From the NCBI RefSeq assembly GCF_905480005.1, contig NZ_CAJQOO010000011.1:41784-105783 (forward strand): 64,000 nt of DNA. The letters run 5' to 3'. The notes under the pieces are model-generated. The model was not told the origin of the DNA. It was given only the letters and a program-made list of their open reading frames with translations, and made no database searches. Position 1 is the stretch's first letter, and the number at the start of each line of letters is the position of its first letter. Both the position numbers and the translations under genes were made by a program. This document shows positions 18,204-25,662 of this stretch, in pieces. Source of the DNA: an uncultured Maricaulis sp. (GTDB taxonomy: Bacteria > Pseudomonadota > Alphaproteobacteria > Caulobacterales > Maricaulaceae).

Positions 18204-18330
18204 CTGCCGGTTGGCGAGGTCTCTCGTCAGGCAGGCGCGCTTACCGCTCCCGTTATGGTCGGGATAATAAGTACAAGTACGAGAAGGAGTAGGCCGAGCG
18301 CGTTCACCCGCTCGCCCGTCAGGGCAGCGG
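18183..18330 (-). promoter_or_regulatory. ilv/leu attenuator RNA: protector, antiterminator and terminator strands
   Basis: Four complementary segments can be placed on the minus strand. Strand 1 is ccgctgccc (18330-18322), inside the leader ORF. Strand 2 is cgggagcgg (18252-18244), just after the Ile codons. Strand 3 is ccgctcccg (18191-18183), the left arm of the terminator. Strand 4 is the right arm (18176-18168). Strands 2 and 3 are perfect 9-base complements, forming the antiterminator. Strands 1 and 2 pair over eight bases with one bulge, forming the protector. Strands 3 and 4 form the terminator. A ribosome stalled on the Leu/Val codons would cover strand 1 and free strand 2 to pair with strand 3, allowing read-through into ilvD. 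Confidence 0.88.
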
Positions 18331-18364
18331 CCGGGGCAACCGGCAGAGCGTACGCATTGATCAT
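18227..18364 (-). CDS. Branched-chain leader peptide for ilv/leu operon attenuation
   Basis: This 45-codon ORF, too short for the track, encodes [21 protein letters not shown] followed by [20 protein letters not shown]. Residues 25-34 are ten consecutive branched-chain amino acids (5 Leu, 2 Val and 2 Ile plus one further Leu), and Leu23 and Ile37 flank them. The run uses CTA and GTA, which are probably rare in such a GC-rich genome. ggaaag lies 8 bases before the ATG. A shorter GTG start at codon 20 is possible and would leave the Leu/Val/Ile run intact. The stop at 18227 is followed at once by the attenuator. It is analogous to E. coli IlvL/LeuL but has no obvious sequence kinship outside the run. 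It acts in cis by ribosome stalling and not as a protein. Confidence 0.9.
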   Translation of the reverse strand: MINAYALPVAPAAALTGERVNALGLLLLVLVLIIPTITGAVSAPA

Positions 18365-18555
18365 CAGATCGGCTTTCCAGAACTCTATTGCGGTGCAACG
18401 TGACCCGGCTTTTTGGTTAAGGCAACCCCGACTTGGAAAAAAACTGCATCAAAGAGCAGGTTTCGACATTGCCGGGCATAATTATCCGGCAAGGAGGCGT
18501 TTCGCGCACAAGAATACTACGCGCTCGCGCGCGTGAAACAGTCTAGTTTGGCCGT

Positions 18556-18921
18556 ATGTGGATGAAGCGACTGATTTGGCGGGTGTTCGGCCTGGTTTGT
18601 GTAGGCCTGGCAATTGCCGGTGTGGTCTTGCCGCTCGTGCCGACCACCCCTTTCCTCTTGCTGGCTGCCTTCGCCTTCGCGCGGTCCTCACCCCGGCTTC
18701 ATGCCTGGCTCCTCGCCCACAAGCGTTTCGGTCCCTTGATCCGGAACTGGCAGGCGCATGGCAGCATCGATCGCAAATCCAAGCTTCTGGCCGTTGCCGC
18801 CATGCTCATGGCGTTGGTGTTGAGTATCGCCATGGGGGTGAGTGTGATGGTTATCGCGATCCAGATCATCGTCCTGTCCTGTGCCGCTTTCTTCATCCTG
18901 ACCCGTCCGGATGGCCCTTGA
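18556..18921 (+). CDS. DUF454 (YbaN-like) inner membrane protein
   Basis: This 121-aa protein has the DUF454 pattern: a membrane helix at residues 8-28 (VFGLVCVGLAIAGVVLPLVP), the conserved TTPFLLLAAFAFARSSPRLHAWLL, the loop FGPLIRNWQAHGSI, and two C-terminal hydrophobic helices. ATG 18562 (MKRLIW) is an alternative start two codons in. It is divergent from the ilv leader with about 190 bases between. The family's biochemical role is unknown. It does not overlap the ilv operon and probably has separate control. Confidence 0.9.
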   Translation: MWMKRLIWRVFGLVCVGLAIAGVVLPLVPTTPFLLLAAFAFARSSPRLHAWLLAHKRFGPLIRNWQAHGSIDRKSKLLAVAAMLMALVLSIAMGVSVMVIAIQIIVLSCAAFFILTRPDGP

Positions 18922-19519
18922 GCCGCCGTCGTATGCGGTAATTGAATCGCTTATCACCTTGCTTCATCGCCGGGCAGGGGCGCTCAATTCCGTGCAGCCT
19001 GACGGGTCTGACAAAAAAACTTCACGAAGCGGTTGACGGAAATTTGTGCACGCGCAGCAAATTTTCGGGCGACATCCGATCATGTCGCGACTCTGTGGAT
19101 TGAACTGCTGGCGGCGGCCGACGCCAGCCTCTTTCCAGGAGCAAATAATTCCAGATCGGACCGATATCGGGACTCCCGGTGAAATAAAATACCGCCCAAG
19201 GCGCACTGAAAGAAAAATGTTGCGATGCAGCAGAGTGCGTCCTAGGCTCTCGAAATCAAGAGTCGCCACAAGGTGACCTGACCACAGAGCGCAATTGATT
19301 GGATCCGCCGTCACACCTGTGTGACGCGGATCGTGAGTGATCGACCGGGCATCATATCCGGTCAGGGCGCCCCGCGTGGCGACCGCTACCTCATTGATCC
19401 TGAAAAGAGTTTTCAAGTGCTGCAGGAAGTCTGCAGCCCTGTTCGCGACCTGATGACAGGCCGGATGGTGAGGGGCAGTTGCCAGAAACGGGGGGATCCC
19501 AATGATTGGCAGGACACAA
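18922..19519. other. Long intergenic region upstream of amt
   Basis: About 600 bases lack a convincing gene. The minus-strand 187-aa ORF in the track has no family resemblance and atypical composition, and I regard it as spurious. The stretch is more AT-rich than its neighbours. It contains a near-perfect 30-bp inverted repeat at 19302-19331 and several short A-runs. I looked for a sigma-54 element (GG-N10-GC form) as expected for a nitrogen-controlled amt gene and did not find a convincing one by eye. An untranslated leader or a small RNA could be present but cannot be shown. Confidence 0.5.
19302..19331. repeat. 30-bp near-perfect inverted repeat upstream of amt
   Basis: gatccgccgtcacac and gtgtgacgcggatc are complementary over 14 pairs with a single bulged C and a 2-base centre (ct). 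It sits about 190 bases before the amt start. No T-run follows, so it is not a terminator. The near-zero loop favours a protein-binding operator over an RNA hairpin, though either is possible. Confidence 0.6.
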
Positions 19520-20851
19520 ATGAACAAGACACTGGCTCGAGGCGCGCTGTGCGCCGTAGTGGCAGGTATCGGCTTGACCGGTGCCGCACAGGCTCAAGTG
19601 TCCGAGGAAACAGCCTTTGTTTTCAATACGCTGTTATTCCTGATCGGGGGTTTCCTGGTCATGCTCATGGCGGCCGGGTTCGCCATGCTGGAAGCCGGCT
19701 TCGTGCGCACCAAGCACACCGCGGCCATCTGCCTGAAGAATATCGCTCTCTACTCGATCGCCGGCATCATGTTCTACCTGGTCGGCTATCAGGTCATGTA
19801 TGGCGGGCAGACCCCGTATTTCGGAATGCCCGCAATCTGGGCGCCGTCCGAACTCGCGAGCGACGAGGCGATCGATCTGGGGACCGGCTATGCCGCGGCC
19901 TCGGACTGGTTCTTCCAGATGGTCTTTGTGGCCACCGCAGCCTCCATCGTCTCCGGTACCATTGCCGAGCGCGTGAAGCTCGGCCCCTTCTTCATCTTCG
20001 TGGTCATCCTTACCGCGTTGATCTACCCGATCCAGGGTAGCTGGGAATGGGGCGGCGGCTGGCTGGATGCCGATTTCGGCTTCTCTGACTTCGCCGGTTC
20101 GACCCTGGTTCACTCAACCGGTGGCTGGGCCGCCCTTGCCGGTGCCATCCTGATTGGCGCGCGGTCCGGTCGCTTCGGTCCGGACTCCAAGCCAATGACC
20201 CCGGGCTCCCTGCCACTGGCAACACTGGGTACCTTCATTCTCTGGTTCGGCTGGTTCGGCTTCAACGGCGCCTCGCAACTCGCACTGGGTTCCTCTGCTG
20301 ATGCGGTCGCCATTTCGCAGATCTTTGCCAACACCAACATGGCTGCCGCCGGTGGCGTCGTGACGGCCTACCTCCTGTCCATGCTGCTCGGTGGTGGCAA
20401 GGCCAATCTCGCCTACTGCCTCAATGGGGCCCTGGCTGGACTGGTGGCCATCACGGCCGAGCCGCTCACGCCGACAATCCTGCAGGCCATTGCCATCGGT
20501 GCGGTGGGTTCAGTGATTGCAACCTTCGGCGCCAAATTGCTCGAAGCTGTCCGGATCGATGATGTTGTCGGGGCTATCCCGGTCCACCTCTTCGCCGGCA
20601 TCTGGGGCACGATGGCCGTGCCGCTGACCAATTCCGACGCCACCTTCTTCGGCCAGGCCGTCGGCGTCGGTGCCATCGGTGCCTTCGTCTTCGCAACCAG
20701 CTTCGCTGTCTGGCTGATCCTCAAGATCACGGTCGGTATCCGACTGTCGCCAGACGCCGAAAATGTTGGCGGTGACCTGTCCGAGCTCGGACATGACGCC
20801 GGCTCCATCTTCGCCAGTGACGTGGGAAAGACTTCAGCCCCGGCGCAGTAA
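19520..20851 (+). CDS. amt: Ammonium transporter (Amt/MEP family)
   Basis: This 443-aa protein has a signal peptide (MNKTLARGALCAVVAGIGLTGAAQA) then about 11 membrane helices. Family motifs are AGFAMLEAGFVRTKHTAAICLKNI, GSWEWGGGWLDADFGFSDFAGSTLVHSTGGWAALAGA, LGTFILWFGWFGFNGAS and IPVHLFAGIWGTMAVPL. The pore His are expected in LVHSTGG and VHLFAG. It conducts ammonium at the inner membrane. I prefer the ATG at 19520 (agga 6 bases upstream). ATG 19502, after gggggatcc, is a close alternative and would add six residues. No glnK gene adjoins it, which is unusual for amt. A TorF-like porin follows. Confidence 0.95.
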   Translation: MNKTLARGALCAVVAGIGLTGAAQAQVSEETAFVFNTLLFLIGGFLVMLMAAGFAMLEAGFVRTKHTAAICLKNIALYSIAGIMFYLVGYQVMYGGQTPYFGMPAIWAPSELASDEAIDLGTGYAAASDWFFQMVFVATAASIVSGTIAERVKLGPFFIFVVILTALIYPIQGSWEWGGGWLDADFGFSDFAGSTLVHSTGGWAALAGAILIGARSGRFGPDSKPMTPGSLPLATLGTFILWFGWFGFNGASQLALGSSADAVAISQIFANTNMAAAGGVVTAYLLSMLLGGGKANLAYCLNGALAGLVAITAEPLTPTILQAIAIGAVGSVIATFGAKLLEAVRIDDVVGAIPVHLFAGIWGTMAVPLTNSDATFFGQAVGVGAIGAFVFATSFAVWLILKITVGIRLSPDAENVGGDLSELGHDAGSIFASDVGKTSAPAQ

Positions 20852-20865
20852 CGGCTCAAGCGGCC

Positions 20866-20894
20866 GGATCCGGAGAGCCCGTCTCTCCGGATCC
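20866..20894 (+). repeat. Strong hairpin just after amt
   Basis: ggatccggagag and ctctccggatcc form a perfect 12-bp stem with the 5-base loop cccgt, and ggcc/ggcc can extend it past one bulge. It begins 14 bases after the amt stop. There is no T-tract, so it may stabilise the 3' end of the amt message or cause partial termination before the porin gene. Confidence 0.65.
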
Positions 20895-21101
20895 CGGCCC
20901 GCCGCCGGACGGGGCCGTCCCGGAGCCAAGCCAGACTATGTCATCAACCGGTGAGCGTCGGTCTTCGCCGAGCCACCCACAGACACTGAAATCCGCACCG
21001 GTCATTACGCGGTCAACGGGAGAGCTGCGCTCTCGTCCTGCCGATCGGAGCCTCAGGAAATCCAGACCACCCACACTCGATCTTCCACCCAGGAGTAAGT
21101 C

Positions 21102-21773
21102 ATGAAAATCAAGTATCTCGCATTGGGCCTCGCTGCCTGCGCCTTCACCGCCCCGGTTGCCGCCCAGGAAGTTACCGGCAATGTCGCGCTCGGTTCGGAC
21201 TATGTGTTCCGCGGTATCACCCAGACAGATGGTGGCCCGGCCATTTCCGGCGGCTTCGACGTTGAGGCCGAGGGCTTCTATGTCGGTGTCTGGGGTTCCA
21301 GCGTCGACTTCTCGGACGACACCACGATGGAGCTCGACCTCTATGGCGGTTACGCCTTCTCCGGTGCCGGCTTCGATTATGATATCGGCGTGATCTACTA
21401 CGCCTATCCCGACAGCCCGAGCGCTGGCGGAGACCAGAATTTCGTCGAATTCTATGGCGGTATCGGTCGCTCTTTCGGCCCGGTCGGCTGGGATGCCAAA
21501 CTGTCCTATTCCCCGGAATTCTATGGTGAAACCGGCCAGGCCTGGTATCTGGAAACCGGTCTCGGCATGGAAGTGTTCGACGGCATCAGCGTCGATGGTC
21601 GCATCGGGGCAAGCCGCTTTGATGACGTGCCGGGCGCCGATTATGAAGACTATCAGCTTGGCGTGTCCGGCACGGTCTTCGGCAATGTCGGTTGGGACCT
21701 GCGCTATCATGATCTCTCCGACGGCGGAGATGAGAGCCTTGTCGTGACCTTCTCGCAGAGCTTTGGCGACTGA
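21102..21773 (+). CDS. TorF family putative porin (Gcw_chp)
   Basis: This 223-aa outer membrane protein has signal peptide MKIKYLALGLAACAFTAPVAAQ. The beta-barrel repeats alternate aromatic and small residues and open with the family hallmark VTGNVALGSDYVFRGITQTDGGPAISGGFDVE. The C-terminus ends in VVTFSQSFGD, where a beta-barrel strand would be expected. The ATG follows cccaggag. It lies 250 bases after amt in the same direction. Gcw_chp proteins are often near amt or nitrogen genes, so a role in passage of small nitrogen compounds is plausible but unproven. Confidence 0.9.
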   Translation: MKIKYLALGLAACAFTAPVAAQEVTGNVALGSDYVFRGITQTDGGPAISGGFDVEAEGFYVGVWGSSVDFSDDTTMELDLYGGYAFSGAGFDYDIGVIYYAYPDSPSAGGDQNFVEFYGGIGRSFGPVGWDAKLSYSPEFYGETGQAWYLETGLGMEVFDGISVDGRIGASRFDDVPGADYEDYQLGVSGTVFGNVGWDLRYHDLSDGGDESLVVTFSQSFGD

Positions 21774-21806
21774 TCATTCGTCAAACTGATTGTTGTGGTG
21801 CGTGAA

Positions 21807-21838
21807 CGGGCCCGGCTGTTAGCCGGGCCCGCTTTCAT
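21807..21838 (+). terminator. Terminator after the porin gene
   Basis: cgggcccggct and agccgggcccg form a perfect 11-bp stem with a 3-base loop (gtt), followed by ctttcatt. The U-tract is short, but stem strength and position (34 bases after the porin stop, at the convergent boundary with the Ycf48-like gene) support termination. It may work in both directions. Confidence 0.75.
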
Positions 21839-22893
21839 TGGGGTCTTGCCCGCCAGACGCCGCCGTTCGCACCGATGATCCAGGCGGTTTCGCCCGAGGG
21901 CGAGACGGCGACTGCATTGGGCGCCTCGACCGGCCAGGCGCTTGCCTCCCAGCTGATCTGGTCGCCCTGCAGCACGCCCGTGTCGATGCCATTGGTGCCG
22001 ACAGTCAACCAGTGACCGGAGGCCGCGACCACGTCCGAGCGGTAGCCACCAGGCGCGGCGCGGGCGGGAGCCCAGCTATCCCCGCGGTCATGCGACAGAG
22101 CGAAATTGCCGCTGGTGGCGTCGGGTTGTTGATAGTCGCCGCCGCTGATCGCAAGCAGACCGTCCTCGCTGATCGCGACGCCGAATATGCCTGCACCGCC
22201 GCTTCCCGCGGCCATCGGCGTCTCGAGCGCGGTCCAGCTGTCGCCGAAATCGCAACTGCGCAGTATCCGGGCGACGGCGCCGCCCCCGGTCCCGATAAAG
22301 GCGCATCCATCGGCGCTCAGCGCGATCGAGGAGTTGGAGGCTGCAAATCCCGCTTCACCGTCCAGCGGCGCTGGCAATGCCGGCAGGGCGGCCCAGCTCG
22401 TGCCGCCGTCGAGCGTTCGCAGGACCAGGAATGCGCCATCGACCGGATCGGAGAAGGCCAGACCGCGCTGGTCATCCCAGAAAGCGAGACTGTCAAAGAA
22501 AGCGGCCCCGGTTTCATCCTCCCAGATCAGCTGGAAAGACGCGCCGCCGTCGGCGGTACGCAGGATCCGTCCCGGTTGGCCGGCGGTGACGAAGAGGGCT
22601 GTGTCGGCGTCGAAGCCGTGCGCCGAGCGCAGGTCGGCACCGTCGGCGAGGTCTGTTGTCAGGACTTGCCAATGCTCGCCACCATCCACCGTACGCAGGA
22701 CCTGCCCGTCCGGGGCACCAATCCAGACAACGTCATCGGACACGACGCTCAAACCTCTCAGCGAGGTTGAAACGCCACTTTCCTGGAGTGTCAGTGACCA
22801 GGATGCCGGAGCCGGTGCCTCCTCTGGCGCGGTGCAGGCGGCCAGCACTAGAAAACAGCCGGCTCCACCGGCCATGCGAGCCGTGTCCATCAT
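21835..22893 (-). CDS. Ycf48/BNR-repeat beta-propeller lipoprotein
   Basis: This 352-aa protein starts with a lipoprotein signal ending in the lipobox VLAAC, so it is probably anchored to a membrane facing the periplasm. The rest is a beta-propeller with repeated blades containing LRTVDGGEHWQVL, LRTADGGASFQLI, LRTLDGGTSWAAL, LRSCDFGDSWTAL and SHDRGDSWAP, which are BNR/Ycf48-type motifs. It overlaps the metalloprotease stop (ATGA), and the start at 22893 is chosen for that coupling. Ycf48 homologues in non-photosynthetic bacteria have no settled function. Coupling to a secreted protease suggests a chaperone or substrate-binding role, which is inference. Confidence 0.8.
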   Translation of the reverse strand: MMDTARMAGGAGCFLVLAACTAPEEAPAPASWSLTLQESGVSTSLRGLSVVSDDVVWIGAPDGQVLRTVDGGEHWQVLTTDLADGADLRSAHGFDADTALFVTAGQPGRILRTADGGASFQLIWEDETGAAFFDSLAFWDDQRGLAFSDPVDGAFLVLRTLDGGTSWAALPALPAPLDGEAGFAASNSSIALSADGCAFIGTGGGAVARILRSCDFGDSWTALETPMAAGSGGAGIFGVAISEDGLLAISGGDYQQPDATSGNFALSHDRGDSWAPARAAPGGYRSDVVAASGHWLTVGTNGIDTGVLQGDQISWEASAWPVEAPNAVAVSPSGETAWIIGANGGVWRARPQ

Positions 22894-25394
22894 TCGAGGC
22901 CGAGCAGGCTGGCGCTGTCGCAATGCCAGCACGTGTCCGCTCCGATCGGGCTACCCGGCGGGATGCGGGTCTCGACCAGTTCCGGTGTTTCACCCGCATC
23001 GTGGCGATCGAGTCCGGCCTGAGCCGCCCGGGCCAGCCAAAGTTGGTGGGCCGCTGCGGCGTCATCGCGCCGACGGGAGGGTTCATTGCGGGCAATGGCC
23101 TCGAGCCGCAACCGCGCCGCGGACGCCGGAACGGTCGGGTCAGCGGCCAGGACTTCCATCAATTGCGCGACATATTCAGTCTGCAGCGCGTGCCGGATCG
23201 GGGCCAGCCGGGCCGCCTCATCGCGCGGCGCCTCGAATAGCTGCCCCTCAACGGCGTCCAGCAGCTGGGCGAGGTCCATCCGGCTGCTGTCCCGGGCCGC
23301 CTGTTCGGCCAGTCGCGAAAGCCGGGCCGGGTTGAGCAGGGCCTGCAAGGTGATGCGCCCGGATGCGGCCGCCGCGCCGCTGCGGGAGAAGGCCGGATAA
23401 TCATTGGAGCGGAAGAGTTCACGGGTCGCCGCGGCGTCGTAATCGGCGAAAGCGGCCGGCATCATCAGCGCCAGGATATCGTCCGACAGGTCCAGGGCCT
23501 GAGGGTCCAGCGTCGCGAGCAAGGCCGCAAGCGCCCGGTCCTGATCACCGGCGGAGATCGGCTCCATCCGGACCAGATCCGCGCGGTTGAGACCGTATCC
23601 GAAGGTGACGCCGCCAATGGATTTCGCCGCCGCTTCAACCTGGTAGCGATGATAGAGATAGATGGGAGACAGGACCTGGCGCAGCGCGCTGGCCGGTTCG
23701 CCATGGGCGAGAACATTCTGGCCGAAATCGGCGAGGGCCCGCTCGCGCACCGCCATCGTCTCGATCAGCATGTCGACGGGATCGGCGCCATTGTCCCAGA
23801 GATTGGCCAGTGGATGGCCGCTGGCATTGCCGCGGGCATGACGGTCAGTGATGTAGAGCAGGCCGTTGGCCGCTGCGTCGGTGAGGATGCGGTCGAGCGC
23901 GTCGGCCTCGGTCGGACCATCGCCGAACTCGCCATAGAGCCAGGAAATGGCTGTGCTGTCCCAAGCGCCAATGCCGGTGTCATAGGCCTGGCTGGTATCG
24001 ATCTCGCCATTCCCGTCAAGGGTGACCAGCGGGGCTGGATAATCCATCACCGAGGCCCGGTCCGATATGCTGGCCGCGAAATTATGTGCGAGACCGATCG
24101 TGTGCCCGATCTCATGGGCAGAGAGCTGACGGATCCGGGCCAGGGCCAGTTCCAGAGGGTCATCAGCGGCGCCACTGCCCGTATTCTCGACCCCGACCAG
24201 GCCTTCGAAAATCATTCGGTCCTGGCGCACGCGCTGGGAGCCGAGGATGACATGCCCCTTGAGGATCTCGCCTGTACGGGGGTCGACGACGGAGCCGCCA
24301 TAGGACCAGCCGCGGGTCTGCCGGTGCACCCATTGGATGACATTGTAGCGAACATCGAGCGGGTGGGCGCCCTCGGGCAGGAGTTCGACGCGGAAGGCGT
24401 CTTCATAGCCGGCGGCCTCGAAAGCGTCAGTCCACCAGTTTCCACCCTCGATCAGGGCGTCGCGGATCAGGGGCGGTGTGCCGCGATCGAGATAATAGAT
24501 GATGGGTTCGACGACTGGGCCGGATTGTGCCGACGGATCAACACGTTCGAGGCGATGACGCAAGGCCAGGGAACGCCGGACCGGATCGGTCAGCGGGGTC
24601 GCCATGTCGTAGAAACTGCGCGTGATCGCGCCGGAGCGGTCATCGGCCTCACGCGGTTCATACCCGCCATCCGGCAGGGCAACGAAGGAGTGATGGACGG
24701 TCAGGGTCACCGAATTCGGAGCCGGGGTCACGGCCCGGACTTCGGACCCCGGACTGGACCCGGTCAGCGTCAAAAGTGTATCGATTTCAACATTATCCGG
24801 GAAGACGAAAGTGCTGTCCGTGATGGGTGCGGAGCGATCCTCTGCGATCGAGAAACTGCCCTGTCCGCTATTGCTCAGCCGGTTGATCGTGCCGACCGGG
24901 TCGCGCTTGAGAAAGCCCGACAAGTCGATGAGAATCTGTCCGTCTTCCTCTGCCAGGACAGGGGTCGACCAGACGATGGAACGGGCAAAGGAATTGCGGG
25001 TGGCCGCTGCTTCTTCCGGACCGGCACCGTCGGCGCGGTAGCCGGTATTTTCAAACTCGGCGAAGACCTGGTCGTTCACACGGAAAAAGCGAAGGATTTC
25101 AGAGTTTGAGCCCAGTCCGCGATCAATACCGATAGGGTTGGAACCGAGACCGGATGTCATGCGGGCCGTATAGATCATGCGGCCCAGATCGTCGCTGTCC
25201 CCGGTCTCCAGACGGGCGAGGATGCGGCCGTCGGATGTGTCGATGTAAAGCGGGATGAACCCGTCGCGCAGCTCAAGGTTTTCAGTCGTCTCCGCCCAGC
25301 TGGCGGCGTCCTGGGCGGCCGCGATCGGGGTCAGGGCCGAACCGGCCAGGGCGCAGGCAGCGATCATCGTCAGCATCTTCGTGGTGGTCTTCAT
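22890..25394 (-). CDS. Secreted zinc-dependent metalloprotease (DUF5117/DUF4953 type)
   Basis: This 834-aa protein has signal peptide MKTTTKMLTMIAACALAGSALTPIAAAQ. The zinc site is HEIGHTIGLAHNFAAS (about residue 415), an extended metzincin-type HExxHxxGxxH, with a downstream Met-turn-like VMDYPAP. The N-terminal region (GFIPLYIDTSDGRILARL, VWSTPVLAEEDGQILIDLSGF) fits DUF5117, and the C-terminal half fits DUF4953. Upstream ATGs at 25403 and 25418 exist. I chose 25394 because ggggaag lies 9 bases before it and it gives the cleanest signal peptide. It is coupled to the Ycf48-like lipoprotein gene. A divergent promoter region with a perfect palindrome lies upstream. Confidence 0.88.
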   Translation of the reverse strand: MKTTTKMLTMIAACALAGSALTPIAAAQDAASWAETTENLELRDGFIPLYIDTSDGRILARLETGDSDDLGRMIYTARMTSGLGSNPIGIDRGLGSNSEILRFFRVNDQVFAEFENTGYRADGAGPEEAAATRNSFARSIVWSTPVLAEEDGQILIDLSGFLKRDPVGTINRLSNSGQGSFSIAEDRSAPITDSTFVFPDNVEIDTLLTLTGSSPGSEVRAVTPAPNSVTLTVHHSFVALPDGGYEPREADDRSGAITRSFYDMATPLTDPVRRSLALRHRLERVDPSAQSGPVVEPIIYYLDRGTPPLIRDALIEGGNWWTDAFEAAGYEDAFRVELLPEGAHPLDVRYNVIQWVHRQTRGWSYGGSVVDPRTGEILKGHVILGSQRVRQDRMIFEGLVGVENTGSGAADDPLELALARIRQLSAHEIGHTIGLAHNFAASISDRASVMDYPAPLVTLDGNGEIDTSQAYDTGIGAWDSTAISWLYGEFGDGPTEADALDRILTDAAANGLLYITDRHARGNASGHPLANLWDNGADPVDMLIETMAVRERALADFGQNVLAHGEPASALRQVLSPIYLYHRYQVEAAAKSIGGVTFGYGLNRADLVRMEPISAGDQDRALAALLATLDPQALDLSDDILALMMPAAFADYDAAATRELFRSNDYPAFSRSGAAAASGRITLQALLNPARLSRLAEQAARDSSRMDLAQLLDAVEGQLFEAPRDEAARLAPIRHALQTEYVAQLMEVLAADPTVPASAARLRLEAIARNEPSRRRDDAAAAHQLWLARAAQAGLDRHDAGETPELVETRIPPGSPIGADTCWHCDSASLLGLE

Positions 25395-25465
25395 GGTGGT
25401 CATCTTCCCCTTCTTCATGGCGACGCTAGACGAGCTTGGCGGGAGTGTCACCCGACCGGCTTGAC

Positions 25466-25490
25466 CAAATTGGATATTGTATCCAATTTG
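25466..25490. promoter_or_regulatory. Perfect 11-bp palindrome, candidate GntR operator
   Basis: caaattggata and tatccaatttg are perfect inverted arms around ttg. The site lies in an AT-rich island between the divergent metalloprotease gene and the hydroxyproline-pathway genes. FadR/FCD-type GntR regulators bind short palindromes of the style TTGGAT-N-ATCCAA or TTGTATACAA. Such a regulator is encoded 2 kb away at the end of the cluster, so this is its best visible operator. Confidence 0.6.
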
Positions 25491-25560
25491 GGAATCATTC
25501 GATTTCTACCGTCGAGAGTGACAGGCTGAAAGTTGACCGGGCCGGCCGTCAGCCGGACCC

Positions 25561-25605
25561 GGGCCAAAACGAGGCGGGCCAGAACGAGGCGGGCCAGAAC
25601 GAGGC
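25561..25605. repeat. Three 15-bp tandem repeats in a 5' leader
   Basis: gggccaaaacgaggc is followed by two copies of gggccagaacgaggc. They lie 58 bases before the start of the DapA-like gene, in the presumed untranslated leader. One frame reads (GQNEA)3, but no credible coding context surrounds it. Confidence 0.8.
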
Positions 25606-25662
25606 GGAACAGGGATCAGGGCACGGCCTCAAGGCCGGCTCCGGGTCGAGAAGGGACACACC

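Noticed and set aside
18132-18398. 88-aa minus-strand ORF across the ilv leader
   Set aside because: It passes through the attenuator hairpin in a frame with no branched-chain run and many Arg. The 45-codon leader ORF is the meaningful frame.
19020-19519. Sigma-54 promoter for amt
   Set aside because: No TGGCAC-N5-TTGC-like sequence with correct spacing was found.
18964-19527. 187-aa minus-strand ORF upstream of amt
   Set aside because: No family pattern, no ribosome site and odd residue composition. It overlaps the amt start and the palindrome. Most likely a chance ORF.
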